This document shows, one piece after another, positions 51,230-61,266 of a DNA stretch of 64,000 nt (its first letter is position 1; each line of letters starts with the position of its first letter). The translations under genes were made by a program, and so were the position numbers. This stretch comes from CAZKSN01 sp964555585 (GTDB lineage Bacteria; Bacillota_I; Bacilli_A; RF39; UBA660): positions 62,001 through 126,000 of the forward strand of contig CAZKSN010000001.1 in the NCBI GenBank assembly GCA_964555585.1, in the 5' to 3' direction. The notes beneath the pieces are model-generated. The model made no database searches and was not told the origin of the DNA. It was given only the letters and a program-made list of their open reading frames with translations.

Positions 51230-54200
51230 TTATTCTGCTTTAGATAAGAATTTTTCTTCTAAAATTTCACTTGCATCATCACTTAAGAATTCATTTTCTA
51301 ATATATATTCTATATCAGAATATTCTTTAGCACCAGTTCCTGCTGGTATTAATTTACCAATTATTACATTTTCTTTTAGTCCATGCAATGTATCAATTTT
51401 ACCTCTAACAGAAGCATCTGTTAAGATTCTTGTTGTTTCCTGGAATGACGCAGCTGATAGGAATGAATCTGTTTCCAGAGATGCCTTGGTAATTCCCAAA
51501 AGCATTGGTTTTCCGGTAGCTGGAACCTTACCTTCTAAGATAACAGGTTTATTTCCTTCTGCAAATTCATTTATTGAAACCGAAGTACCTTCAAAGAATG
51601 AAGTATCTCCCGGATCAACAATTTTTATTTTAGATAGCATTCTTCTTACTACCAGTTCAATATGTTTATCTGAAACATCAACACCCTGAGATTTGTAAAC
51701 CTTCTGAATTTCTTTCAATATATATTCCTGAACTGTTATCGGATCGGTTACTGCCAATAATTCTTTAGGAGCAATAGATCCTTCAGTTAATGCCTGACCA
51801 GCAACAACTGCATCTTTTAATTCTACAGTTAATCTTGTATTATACATAGTAATATGTTCTCTGGTTTCAACATCATTTGTAATATATATTTTATATTTAC
51901 CTTTTTCTTCAGTGATTTTAGTTACTTTACCGTTTATTTCAGCAATAGTAGCCTTTGCCTTTGGAGTTCTAGCTTCAAATAACTCTTCAACTCTTGGAAG
52001 ACCTTGAGTAATATCTCCTTCACCTGCAACACCACCGGTATGGAACGTTCTCATTGTAAGCTGTGTACCAGGTTCTCCAATACTTTGAGCTGCCATGATA
52101 CCAACTGCTTCACCAATTTCAACAACATTACCTGTTGCAAGGTTATTTCCATAGCACTTGCGACAAATTCCGTTTTTAGTTTTACAGGTTAGAGTACTCT
52201 TTATCTCTAATTTTGTTATTCCAGCTTTTACTATTTTATCAACAACAGTTCCGGTGATTAATTCATTTTTATCAAGAATTAATTCCTTTGTTTCCGGATG
52301 AACAATTTTTTGATTAGTAAATCTTCCCAAAATTCTTTCCTTAAAGCTTTCAAGTACAGCTCCACTCTTTTCATCTATGAAGGCACTTACCTCAAGTCCT
52401 TGAATTGTTCCACAATCATCTTCTCTAACGATTAAATCTTGTACAACATCAACAAGTCTACGAGTTAAGTATCCTGCATCTGCAGTCTTTAAGGCTGTAT
52501 CCGCAGTACCTTTTCTACTACCGTGAGTACTTAGGAAGAATTCCTGAACATCCAGACCTTCTTTAAATGAAGCCAGGATTGGAATTTCAACGCTTTCTCC
52601 ATTAGGCTTAGCCATGATTCCACGAATACCGGCCAACTGAGTCAACTGACTGAACTTTCCTCTGGCTCCTGAATTGATAATCATATACAGAGGATTATCA
52701 GCATTGGATTTTGCCAATACTTCCAAATCTTTCTGAACCTCATCTTTTGCAGTTGCCCATAAGTTTATTACTTTTGAATGTCTTTCATCATCAGTAATTA
52801 AACCTCTTTTATATTGTTTCTGCAACTGATCTACAGTCTTCTGAGTTTCCTCTATAATTTTTGGTTTATTTAAACTTGATTCAACATCACTTAAAGCAAA
52901 TGTTATACCAGATCTTGTAGAATACTTAAATCCTAAATCCTTTAATTTATCCAGCATAATTGAAGTTTCTGTTGTTTTATATCTTTTATACACCTGAGCA
53001 ATAATAGAACTTAAGTTTTTATTACTGAATGCATTTATTAAAGGCTTCTTAGCAACTTCCTCTGTCAAATTCATTCCTCTATCAATAAAGAATTTACTTG
53101 GAGTCAGATTTTCTATATTTTCCTGTGAAGGTTCATTCACATATGGATAAGTATCAGGTAAAATTTCATTAAATATCAATTTACCTGGTGTAGTTACTAA
53201 ATATTTTTCTTTTTGTTCTTCAGTAAATATTTTATATTTAAAACTTTTTGTAGGTATGCAAATTCTTGTATGAAGAGTAATGTCACGTCTTTCATAAGCC
53301 ATTAGAGCTTCATTGGAATTCTTATATACCTTTCCTTCATTTGGAAGTCCTGCCTCTTCTATAGTTAGGTAATAGTTGCCTAATACCATATCTTGAGAAG
53401 GTGCAACAATCGGCATTCCATCTTTAGGATTGAGAATGTTTCCTGCTCCCAGCATTAATATTCTGGCTTCAGCTTGTGCTTCCTCAGAAAGAGGTACATG
53501 CACTGCCATTTGATCTCCATCAAAGTCTGCATTAAATCCTGTACAAACAAGTGGATGAAGTCTCAACGCCTTACCTCCAACAAGTTTTGGTTCAAATGCC
53601 TGAATACCAAGCCTATGAAGTGTAGGTGCACGGTTTAACAATACCGGATGTTCTCTAATAACATCTTCCACGATATCCCATACTCTCTCATCCTGAGAAT
53701 CTATTATTTTTTTAGCCCCTTTGATATTATGAGCTAAATCTCTTTTTGTAATTTCATGTATTACATGCGGTTTAAACAATTCCAAAGCCATTTCCTTAGG
53801 AATACCACATTGATGCATTTTTAAATCAGGTCCGACTACGATAACACTACGTCCACTATAGTCAACACGCTTACCTAATAAGTTTTGACGGAAACGTCCC
53901 TGTTTTCCTTTTAACATACTTGACAAACTCTTAAGAGGTCTGTTTCCTACACCCTGAACACTACGTCCACGTCTGCCGTTGTCAATCAAGGCATCTACTG
54001 CTTCTTGAAGCATACGTTTTTCATTTTGAACAATAATTGTAGGAGCTCCAAGTTCTATTAATTTCTTTAAACGATTATTTCTATTAATTATTCTTCTGTA
54101 TAAGTCATTTAAATCACTTGTAGCAAATCTTCCTCCGGGAAGTTGAATCATAGGTCTCAATTCCGGTGGAATAACAGGAAGAGCACGTATAATCATCCAA

Positions 54201-54871
54201 TGAGGTTTATTTCCACTGTCAATAAATGAATTAATACAGTCTAATCTCTTAATTAATCTGATTTTCTTCTGACCCTGTGATTTTTCTACTTCATTTTTTA
54301 AATTTTCTGATTCCTTTTCAAGATCCACTTCACTTAGTAATTTTTCAATTGCTTCAGCTCCCATGCCAACAGTAAAACCATTGCCATATTTCTCATAATA
54401 AAGTCTATACTCTTTATCTGATAATGTTTGTTTTTTCTCTAAAGGCGCAATTCCAGGATCCAATACTACATAACTTACAAAGTATAGTACCTCTTCCAAA
54501 TCTCTTGGAGACATATCTAATATTTGTCCGATTTTTGGAGGTACTCCTTTTGCAAACCAAATGTGACTAACAGGAGAGGCAAGCTCTATATGTCCCATTC
54601 TTTCACGTCTTACCTTAGCACGAGTTACCTCTACTCCACATCTGTCACAAATGACATTTTTATATCTTAATCTTTTAAATTTACCGCAAGAACATTCATA
54701 GTCCTTAGTAGGTCCAAATATTTTTTCACAAAATAATCCGTCTCTTTCAGGTTTTAATGTTCTATAGTTTATGGTTTCAGGTTTTTTAACTTCACCATAA
54801 GACAATGAGCGTATTTTTTCTGGGGATGCTATTCCAATTCTTATTCCTTCGAATAAATTAACTTCCATCAT
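51230..54871 (-). CDS. rpoC: RNA polymerase beta' subunit
   Basis: 1213 residues. N-terminal zinc site ('ECSCGKFKR' with 'VICDRCGVEV'), catalytic 'NADFDGDQMAVHVPLS' near residue 447, bridge/trigger region ('MAKPNGESVEIPI', 'GSRKGTADTALKTADAGYLT'), and the second Cys cluster ('CKTKNGICRKCYG'). The core enzyme's catalytic Asp triad is intact. Its ATG shares one base with the rpoB stop (TAATG); a second ATG follows at 54868. Confidence 0.98.
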   Translation of the reverse strand: MMEVNLFEGIRIGIASPEKIRSLSYGEVKKPETINYRTLKPERDGLFCEKIFGPTKDYECSCGKFKRLRYKNVICDRCGVEVTRAKVRRERMGHIELASPVSHIWFAKGVPPKIGQILDMSPRDLEEVLYFVSYVVLDPGIAPLEKKQTLSDKEYRLYYEKYGNGFTVGMGAEAIEKLLSEVDLEKESENLKNEVEKSQGQKKIRLIKRLDCINSFIDSGNKPHWMIIRALPVIPPELRPMIQLPGGRFATSDLNDLYRRIINRNNRLKKLIELGAPTIIVQNEKRMLQEAVDALIDNGRRGRSVQGVGNRPLKSLSSMLKGKQGRFRQNLLGKRVDYSGRSVIVVGPDLKMHQCGIPKEMALELFKPHVIHEITKRDLAHNIKGAKKIIDSQDERVWDIVEDVIREHPVLLNRAPTLHRLGIQAFEPKLVGGKALRLHPLVCTGFNADFDGDQMAVHVPLSEEAQAEARILMLGAGNILNPKDGMPIVAPSQDMVLGNYYLTIEEAGLPNEGKVYKNSNEALMAYERRDITLHTRICIPTKSFKYKIFTEEQKEKYLVTTPGKLIFNEILPDTYPYVNEPSQENIENLTPSKFFIDRGMNLTEEVAKKPLINAFSNKNLSSIIAQVYKRYKTTETSIMLDKLKDLGFKYSTRSGITFALSDVESSLNKPKIIEETQKTVDQLQKQYKRGLITDDERHSKVINLWATAKDEVQKDLEVLAKSNADNPLYMIINSGARGKFSQLTQLAGIRGIMAKPNGESVEIPILASFKEGLDVQEFFLSTHGSRKGTADTALKTADAGYLTRRLVDVVQDLIVREDDCGTIQGLEVSAFIDEKSGAVLESFKERILGRFTNQKIVHPETKELILDKNELITGTVVDKIVKAGITKLEIKSTLTCKTKNGICRKCYGNNLATGNVVEIGEAVGIMAAQSIGEPGTQLTMRTFHTGGVAGEGDITQGLPRVEELFEARTPKAKATIAEINGKVTKITEEKGKYKIYITNDVETREHITMYNTRLTVELKDAVVAGQALTEGSIAPKELLAVTDPITVQEYILKEIQKVYKSQGVDVSDKHIELVVRRMLSKIKIVDPGDTSFFEGTSVSINEFAEGNKPVILEGKVPATGKPMLLGITKASLETDSFLSAASFQETTRILTDASVRGKIDTLHGLKENVIIGKLIPAGTGAKEYSDIEYILENEFLSDDASEILEEKFLSKAE

Positions 54872-57800
54872 TATTCTTCACTCCCCTCATAAAGATCATT
54901 ATCATTCTCCTCATCAAAGTCATCCTGAAGTTCTTCTTCCTTTATTTCTTCTTCAATTGAATCAATGACTTCATCCTTTACAATATCCAATTCATCTATT
55001 GTAACCGGAATATCTTCCTTTTCCTCTTCTAGTTCTAATTCCTTAAACTCCTTGAGTTTTCCGCCTTTAGTAAGCACAGAAATATCCAGTCCCAAAGCTT
55101 GGAATTCTTTAATCAGAACTCTAAATGATTCAGGTACTCCAGCTTGATCTACTGATTTTCCCTTTACCAATGATTCGTATACTTTTACACGACCAATCAC
55201 ATCATCTGATTTAATTGTCAATACTTCTTGAAGAATATGAGCAGCACCATATGCATAAAGTGCCCAAACTTCCATTTCACCAAATCTTTGACCACCAAAT
55301 TGTGCTTTACCTCCTAAAGGTTGCTGAGTTACCAGTGAATAAGGTCCTGTAGCTCTTGCGTGAAGTTTATCATCAACCATATGTATAAGTTTTATCATAT
55401 ACATGACACCAACAGATACTCTCTTATCAAACTTTTCTCCAGTTCTTCCATCATAAAGATCTGTCTTGTAATCTTCAGAAAGCCCTGCTTCTTTAGTAAT
55501 TGAAGCAATATCTTCTGATGAAGCACTGTCAAAAATCGGAGTTGCAATATGACAATTCAATGTCTTTGCAGCCATACCTAAGTGCAATTCAAGAATTTGA
55601 CCTAAATTCATACGAGAAGGAACACCCAAAGGATTTAACAAAATGTCTACCGGTCTTCCATCTGGCAAATATGGCATATCTTCTTGAGGTAATATTAAGG
55701 ATACAACACCTTTGTTACCATGACGTCCTGCCATTTTATCTCCAATTTGCATTTTTCTTTTCTTAATTATATAAACTCTAACCATTTTGATGACTCCAGC
55801 TGCAAGTTCGTCAGAATTTTCTTTAGTAAATACTTGAACATCATGAACTATTCCAGAACTTCCATGAGAAACTCTTTTAGAAGTATCTCTTACTTCTCTG
55901 GTTTTTTCACCGAATATTGCATGTAATAGTTTCTCTTCACTAGATAATTCCTGAACACCTTTTGGAGTAACCTTGCCTACTAAAATATCGTTTTCCTTTA
56001 CTTCAGTACCAATTCTTACAATTCCGTCTTCTCCAAGATTTTTTCTAGCTTCTTCACTTACATTCGGAATATCTCTTGTAAATTCTTCAGGTCCAAGTTT
56101 TGTATCTCTACATTCTACTTCTTCCATTTCTATATGAATAGAAGTTAAAACGTCATCTTTTACTATTCTTTCATTTAAAATAACAGCATCTTCATAGTTA
56201 TAACCATTAAAAGTCATGAATGCCACTAATAAGTTTTTACCTAAAGCCAATTCTCCCATATCAGTAGAAGGTCCATCTGCAATAACAGTTCCCTTAGAAA
56301 CTTTATCACCCTTTTTAACAATAGGTCTTTGATTATAACAGGTTTCCCCGTTGCTTCTCTGATAATTCATTAATTCATAAGGCTGTTTATCTTTTGAGCC
56401 TTTAATAATTATCTTTTTAGCATCTACATATTCAACTTCTCCAGCTTCTTTTGCAAGTAAAACTGCGCCTGTATCTCTTACAGCCATATATTCAACACCA
56501 GTTCCAACAATTGGAGCTTCTGTTTTTAATAGAGGTACTGCCTGACGCTGCATGTTTGCACCCATAAGTGTTCTGTTAGCATCATCATGTTCCAAGAAAG
56601 GAATCATACTGGTAGTAACAGATACAATTTGAGATGGACTTACATCAATAAAGTTAACTTTTTCAGCTAAAATTAATAAGTTATCTCCATCATATCTGGC
56701 TGGTACTATCTCCTGAGTTATTTCATTTTTACCATTTACTTCAACAGTGGCCTGAGAAATATAATAATCCTCTTCTTCATCTGCTGTTAAATATGCTATT
56801 TCATCAGTTATCTTTCTGTTAACCACTTTCCTGTATGGAGTCATAATAAATCCATATTCATTAACTTTAGCATAACTTGACAATGAAGTTATAAGTCCGA
56901 TATTTTGTCCCTCTGGAGTTTCAATAGGACATATTCTTCCATAGTGAGAACTATTAACGTCTCTAACTTCCATTCCGGCTCTATCTCTTGATAATCCTCC
57001 TGGACCTAGGGCACTTAATCTTCTCTTATCATTTAATTCTGCAAGTGGATTAACTTGTTCCATAAATTTAGATAATTGACTGCTTCCAAAGAATTCTTTT
57101 AAAGCCGCTGTTACCGGTCTAATATTTATTAAACTCTTTGGTGTAACCGCATCTATTTCCTGAGTACTCATTCTTTCTCTGATAACTCTTTCCATACGTG
57201 CTATACCAATCTTGAATTGATTCTGAATCAATTCTCCACTTTGTCTTATCCTTCTATTTCCTAAATGATCTATTTCATCATAGTTACCAACACCATAATG
57301 TAAATTAATGTAATATGAAATAGAAGCATATATATCAGATATGGTAAGTCTCTTTATATCAATATTTTGATCATTACCTACAACTTTCAATACTCTTTCA
57401 GAGTCATCATTGGAATAAACTAAAATTTCTTGAATTTTATTGAATTCATCAAGTTCTTCATTTATTTTAACTTCCTTAACTCCATAACCATTCTCAAATA
57501 TAGGTTTAATATTTTCCAATATTTCCTTTGTTATTAAAGTTCCTTTTTTAACAATTACTTCTTTTCCAGCTTTGATATCCTGAGCGATTCTGTTATTTAA
57601 AAGTCTGTCTAAAACATTTAACTTTTTATTAAACTTATAACGTCCCACTTTAGCCAAATCATATCTGAATTTATCAAAGAATCTTGTGATTAATTGGTTT
57701 TTAGAACTGTCTAAAGTAGCTGGTTCCCCAGGTCTTAATTTTTCATATATTTCTATTAAAGCTTCATCAGTATTCTTAGTAAAATCTTTATCTAGAGTAT

Positions 57801-58455
57801 TTTGTAGATATTCATCTTCACCAAATAAATTTATAATTTCTTCATTAGAAGATAAACCTAAGGCTCTTAGGAAAGTAGTAATAGTAACTTTTCTTGTTCT
57901 ATCAATTCTAACATAAAAAACACCACGAGCATCAAGTTCGTATTCCAAATATGTTCCTTTATTAGGAATTACTTCACTAGTAATTACGTTTCTTCCGTTT
58001 TTATCAATTTCTCTTTTATAATAAATACTAGGAGAACGTACTAACTGAGAGTTAATTACTCTTTCAACACCATTAATTATAAATGATCCTGTTTCAGTCA
58101 TTAAAGGCATGTCGCCTAAATAAACTTCCTGTTCCTTTACCTCTCCAGTTTCGTTGATAAACAGTCTTGTTTGAACTCTTAAAGGAGAAGCGTAAGTTAC
58201 CCTTCTGTTTTTACTTTCTTTTACTGAATATCTTGGCTCATCCAATATATAGCTTCCAAATTCAAGTGATAATGAACCAGAAAAACTTTCAACTGGTGAA
58301 ACGTCATTAAGAACCTCTTTTATTCCTTCATTTAAAAATGTATCAAACGAATCTTTCTGTATTTCAAGTAGATTACTTAGTTCCATCTTGTTGCGCATTT
58401 TAGAGAAATTTCTTCTTTCTCTATGGTCTCCAAATTTTTCAATTTTGTACGACAC
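54871..58455 (-). CDS. rpoB: RNA polymerase beta subunit
   Basis: 1194 residues with normal domains, ending in a long acidic tail (~1145-1194). The rifampicin region reads 'SSQLSKFMEQVNPLAELNDK' then RRLSALGPGG. By E. coli numbers this has Lys at 513, Glu at 516 and Asp at 526, where sensitive enzymes have Gln, Asp and His. Two of these match known resistance changes. The GTG start follows GGGGTGA. It has its own TTGACA-17-TAATAT promoter, separate from rplJL. Confidence 0.98.
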   Translation of the reverse strand: MSYKIEKFGDHRERRNFSKMRNKMELSNLLEIQKDSFDTFLNEGIKEVLNDVSPVESFSGSLSLEFGSYILDEPRYSVKESKNRRVTYASPLRVQTRLFINETGEVKEQEVYLGDMPLMTETGSFIINGVERVINSQLVRSPSIYYKREIDKNGRNVITSEVIPNKGTYLEYELDARGVFYVRIDRTRKVTITTFLRALGLSSNEEIINLFGEDEYLQNTLDKDFTKNTDEALIEIYEKLRPGEPATLDSSKNQLITRFFDKFRYDLAKVGRYKFNKKLNVLDRLLNNRIAQDIKAGKEVIVKKGTLITKEILENIKPIFENGYGVKEVKINEELDEFNKIQEILVYSNDDSERVLKVVGNDQNIDIKRLTISDIYASISYYINLHYGVGNYDEIDHLGNRRIRQSGELIQNQFKIGIARMERVIRERMSTQEIDAVTPKSLINIRPVTAALKEFFGSSQLSKFMEQVNPLAELNDKRRLSALGPGGLSRDRAGMEVRDVNSSHYGRICPIETPEGQNIGLITSLSSYAKVNEYGFIMTPYRKVVNRKITDEIAYLTADEEEDYYISQATVEVNGKNEITQEIVPARYDGDNLLILAEKVNFIDVSPSQIVSVTTSMIPFLEHDDANRTLMGANMQRQAVPLLKTEAPIVGTGVEYMAVRDTGAVLLAKEAGEVEYVDAKKIIIKGSKDKQPYELMNYQRSNGETCYNQRPIVKKGDKVSKGTVIADGPSTDMGELALGKNLLVAFMTFNGYNYEDAVILNERIVKDDVLTSIHIEMEEVECRDTKLGPEEFTRDIPNVSEEARKNLGEDGIVRIGTEVKENDILVGKVTPKGVQELSSEEKLLHAIFGEKTREVRDTSKRVSHGSSGIVHDVQVFTKENSDELAAGVIKMVRVYIIKKRKMQIGDKMAGRHGNKGVVSLILPQEDMPYLPDGRPVDILLNPLGVPSRMNLGQILELHLGMAAKTLNCHIATPIFDSASSEDIASITKEAGLSEDYKTDLYDGRTGEKFDKRVSVGVMYMIKLIHMVDDKLHARATGPYSLVTQQPLGGKAQFGGQRFGEMEVWALYAYGAAHILQEVLTIKSDDVIGRVKVYESLVKGKSVDQAGVPESFRVLIKEFQALGLDISVLTKGGKLKEFKELELEEEKEDIPVTIDELDIVKDEVIDSIEEEIKEEELQDDFDEENDNDLYEGSEE

Positions 58456-58524
58456 TATTTCACCCCAATCCTATATTTTAAAAGAACACATTTTTATAAT
58501 TAAAAACACGTATTGCAATTTATA

Positions 58525-58553
58525 ATATTATCAAACATAATACAAGTTGTCAA
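58525..58553 (-). promoter_or_regulatory. Promoter of rpoBC
   Basis: Minus-strand -35 TTGACA (58548-58553), 17-base spacer, -10 TAATAT (58525-58530), about 70 bases before the rpoB start. The rest of the 296-base gap holds only the rplL terminator and AT-rich sequence. Confidence 0.75.
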
Positions 58554-58725
58554 CGTTTATTTATATAATATAAATGTTCTTCTTAGTATTTTTTTGAATA
58601 TTTGAATAACTAAATATTATAAATCATAATAAAACCTTAAAGTACGTATTTATACTTAAAGCTTTATTATAAAATTAATAATATCTTTTCTATCCATTAA
58701 TTTCCCCTTAATTAAACTCAAAAAA

Positions 58726-58743
58726 GCCTTTTATTTTAAAGGC
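58726..58743 (-). terminator. Terminator after rplJL
   Basis: Arms GCCTTT (58726-58731) and AAAGGC (58738-58743), then T6 on the minus strand. Confidence 0.75.
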
Positions 58744-58751
58744 CTATATAA

Positions 58752-59117
58752 TTATACTAATTCTACAGTTGCGCCAGCTTCTTCAAACTTAGCTTTAATG
58801 TCATTTGCTTCATCAATTGAAGAATTTTCTTTAACAGTTCCTCCAGCATCAGCAATATCTTTAGCTTCTTTTAAGCCTAATCCAGTTAATTCTCTGATAA
58901 TTTTAATTACCTGTAATTTATTGGCTCCTGCTTCTTTTAATACAATATTCTTTGTACCACTTTCTTCTTCAGCTACTACTGCAACAGGTGCTGCCATTGC
59001 TACTGCAGATGGATCAACTCCTAATTCCTCTTTCATTAAGTCTACTAATTCTTTTACTTCAAGAACAGTTTTTTCCTTAATACTTTCAATTATTTCTTTG
59101 TTTGACAATTTTGCCAT
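58752..59117 (-). CDS. rplL: Ribosomal protein bL12 (L7/L12)
   Basis: 121 residues: N-terminal dimer domain, Ala/Val-rich hinge ('AMAAPVAVVAEEES') and C-terminal factor-binding domain ('LKEAKDIADAGGTVKE'). Forms the stalk with L10, recruiting GTPase factors. The ATG shares a base with the rplJ stop. Confidence 0.97.
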   Translation of the reverse strand: MAKLSNKEIIESIKEKTVLEVKELVDLMKEELGVDPSAVAMAAPVAVVAEEESGTKNIVLKEAGANKLQVIKIIRELTGLGLKEAKDIADAGGTVKENSSIDEANDIKAKFEEAGATVELV

Positions 59118-59620
59118 TATTCATTTCCTCCCTTTTCTAATTTTTCAGCGTATAAATTTAACGCTATACTTAATTTTTTCACATGTTCCATTAAACCACT
59201 AGCAAACATTGTAAGTAATCCTTCCATACTTGGAATAGTAGCATAATCATTGATAACTTTTTTATCAATCACTTCATTATCCACATAACCTACTCTTATT
59301 TCAAGTGCTGGATGATCCTTAGCAAATTCACTTACCATTTTAATTGGTTCTAAGATTTCATTTGAAAACAAATAAGCATTTGGACCAGCCATATAATCAT
59401 TTAAGTCTATATTTTTATCTTTTAATGCTAAATCCATTAAAGTATTCTTATAGATCTTGATATCTGTTCCACGGCTTCTCAAACTTCTTCTTAAAGCATC
59501 AATTTCACTAACAGACAGTCCTTGATAGTTTAACAATAAGAATGTTTTTGAATTATCAAGTTTCTGCTTAATTTCTTCTACTGTTGCTTTTTTAAGTTCA
59601 AGACTTTTCTCACTTGCCAT
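59117..59620 (-). CDS. rplJ: Ribosomal protein uL10
   Basis: 167 residues. 'FLLLNYQGLSVSEIDALRRS' and 'VYKNT'-like 'IKIYKNTLMDLAL' are typical of L10, the base of the L12 stalk. The gene is preceded by an L10-type leader with an attenuator and its own consensus promoter. AAAGGAGGATGAG precedes the ATG. Confidence 0.97.
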   Translation of the reverse strand: MASEKSLELKKATVEEIKQKLDNSKTFLLLNYQGLSVSEIDALRRSLRSRGTDIKIYKNTLMDLALKDKNIDLNDYMAGPNAYLFSNEILEPIKMVSEFAKDHPALEIRVGYVDNEVIDKKVINDYATIPSMEGLLTMFASGLMEHVKKLSIALNLYAEKLEKGGNE

Positions 59621-59644
59621 TAACTCATCCTCCTTTTATTATTT

Positions 59645-59743
59645 TAAAAAAGCTTCCCAGACGGGAAGCTTACAAAATTATATTTTATAAGTTCCTCGGT
59701 AGGATTTACTTACCACCTACTGTCTTTGGTACTCACTTCATTA
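59645..59743 (-). promoter_or_regulatory. L10 (rplJL) leader with attenuator
   Basis: The minus-strand leader contains 'TACCAAAGACAGTAGGTGG' and 'ATCCTACCGAGG', the conserved core of the L10 leader (Rfam L10_leader family), to which the L10-L12 complex binds. It ends in a hairpin AAGCTTCCC (59671-59663 side) / GGGAAGCTT with a T run to 59645, an intrinsic terminator before rplJ. So stalk-protein levels are probably set by attenuation. Confidence 0.88.
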
Positions 59744-59749
59744 ACAATT

Positions 59750-59778
59750 ATTATATTATAGTTTTTAATTTTTGTCAA
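59750..59778 (-). promoter_or_regulatory. Promoter of rplJL
   Basis: Minus-strand -35 TTGACA (59773-59778), 17-base spacer, -10 TATAAT (59750-59755). The -35 lies within the last codons of rplA. Confidence 0.85.
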
Positions 59779-60463
59779 AAGAATTTTTATCAATTCTTAC
59801 ACTTGGACTCATAGTTGAAGAAATACTTATATTTTTAATAAACATTCCCTTAACTCCATTTGGTTTATTTTTTATTATTTCATTTATAAAAGCATTTAAA
59901 TTTTCTAATAAATCATCTTCTTTAAATGAAAGTTTACCAATTGGTGCATGTACATTTCCAAAAGTATCATTTTTGTATTCAATCATACCTTTTTTAATAT
60001 TTGATACAGCAGTTGCTACATTAGTAGTAACAGTTCCAAGTTTAGGATTAGGCATTAATCCCTTAGGCCCTAGTACTTTTCCTATTTTTCCTAATGCAGG
60101 CATCATTTCAGGTGAAGCTACTATTGAATCAAAATCAAACCATTGTTCTTTTTCAATCTTTTCAATCATATCTTCAGCACCTATAAAATCAGCTCCGGCT
60201 TTTTTTGCATCTTCAACATTGTTTTTTGTTATTACCAATACTCTTTTTGTCTTACCTATACCTTTAGGCAATACTATTGAACTTCTCAAGTTCATTTCAG
60301 CTTTTTTAGTATCAATATTTAATCTTAAAGCAATTTCAACTGTTTCATCAAATTTTCTGGTTTTGATACTCTTAAGAATTTTAATCGCTTCTTGAGCTGT
60401 ATAAGATTTATCCTTATCAACTAACTTTGAAGCTTCCACATACATCTTACTGTGTTTTTTCAT
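59765..60463 (-). CDS. rplA: Ribosomal protein uL1
   Basis: 232 residues, the normal length. 'AEMNLRSSIVLPKGIGKTKR', 'GLMPNPKLGTVT' and 'GNVHAPIGKLSF' are L1 marks. It binds 23S rRNA at the E-site stalk and its own operon mRNA. The ATG at 60463 is five bases from AGGAGGG; the upstream start at 60478 is rejected. Confidence 0.97.
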   Translation of the reverse strand: MKKHSKMYVEASKLVDKDKSYTAQEAIKILKSIKTRKFDETVEIALRLNIDTKKAEMNLRSSIVLPKGIGKTKRVLVITKNNVEDAKKAGADFIGAEDMIEKIEKEQWFDFDSIVASPEMMPALGKIGKVLGPKGLMPNPKLGTVTTNVATAVSNIKKGMIEYKNDTFGNVHAPIGKLSFKEDDLLENLNAFINEIIKNKPNGVKGMFIKNISISSTMSPSVRIDKNSFDKN

Positions 60464-60508
60464 TTTTACCCTCCTCATGTGGTCTTTGGATTATATTTTA
60501 TTACTCAC

Positions 60509-61126
60509 TTATTCTTTTTCTTCTGTAGTTTCTTGAGCTTCATCAGAAGTACTTTGTTCTGTAGATTCTACTTCAGGAACAACAGCTTCTGCCATAGATT
60601 TAGCTTCTGCTTCCATCTCTTCTAATTCGCTTTCAAGTTTAGCCATAGCTTCTTCTTCTTTTTTAGCTTCTGCTGCTTGTTCTGCAAGTTCAGCATCGTT
60701 AACACCTTTAACTGCAATTCCCATATTTCTGGCTGTACCGGCAATTACTTCCATTGCTTCTTCAATATCGTATGCATTTAAATCAGGTAATTTAACTTCA
60801 GCTATTTTTCTTAAATCATTTTTTGAGATAGAAGCAACAATCTGGTTAGCACCTTTATTACTACCCTTTGGAATTCCGGCAGCCTTAAGTAAAAGTGATG
60901 CAGTTGGCGGAGTTTTTAATACAAAATCAAAACTTCTATCCTCATACACAGTTACTTCAGCAGGAATTACATCTCCCATTCTTTCTCTAGTAGCTTCATT
61001 ATATTTTGAACAGAAATCCTGTAAATTGATTCCTAAAGGTCCAAAAATTGTTCCTACTGGTGGAGCTGGTGTAGCTTTGCCCGCTTCTATTTGAATTTTA
61101 ATTACTTTAGCTATTTTCTTTGCCAC
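60509..61126 (-). CDS. rplK: Ribosomal protein uL11 with acidic C-terminal extension
   Basis: 205 residues. The first ~142 form a normal L11 ('PPVGTIFGPLGINLQDFCSK', 'KTPPTASLLLKAAGI', 'GTARNMGI'). After that comes a ~60-residue extension rich in Glu, Ala, Lys and Thr that is probably helical then disordered. L11 forms the GTPase-centre stalk base. The GTG at 61126 is six bases from AGGAGGTG. The leader has a hairpin that may bind L1. Confidence 0.95.
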   Translation of the reverse strand: MAKKIAKVIKIQIEAGKATPAPPVGTIFGPLGINLQDFCSKYNEATRERMGDVIPAEVTVYEDRSFDFVLKTPPTASLLLKAAGIPKGSNKGANQIVASISKNDLRKIAEVKLPDLNAYDIEEAMEVIAGTARNMGIAVKGVNDAELAEQAAEAKKEEEAMAKLESELEEMEAEAKSMAEAVVPEVESTEQSTSDEAQETTEEKE

Positions 61127-61160
61127 GAAAAACACCTCCTATTAGTATATTTTTTTCGCG

Positions 61161-61191
61161 AGTGGTTAAACGATAATCCACATCTCCCACT
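61161..61191 (-). promoter_or_regulatory. rplK leader hairpin, possible L1-binding site
   Basis: The minus strand carries AGTGG at one end and CCACT at the other (61161-61191) with GTGGGAGATG and CGTT between. A GTGGGAG...CGTT...ACCAC pattern is common before rplK in Bacilli and is thought to be the site of L1 feedback. Assignment is by remembered pattern. Confidence 0.5.
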
Positions 61192-61226
61192 TTTTTTGAT
61201 TATATATAATATAAATCAACTAAATC

Positions 61227-61255
61227 ATAATACCATAAATATATTCATTTTACAA
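61227..61255 (-). promoter_or_regulatory. Promoter of rplKA
   Basis: Minus-strand -35 TTGTAA (61250-61255), 17-base spacer, -10 TATTAT (61227-61232), about 95 bases upstream of rplK. Confidence 0.6.
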
Positions 61256-61266
61256 ACAATTTATGA

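Noticed and set aside
59772..60395. 207-residue plus-strand ORF opposite rplA
   Set aside because: It is antisense to the conserved rplA frame and has no ribosome site; a shadow of codon bias.
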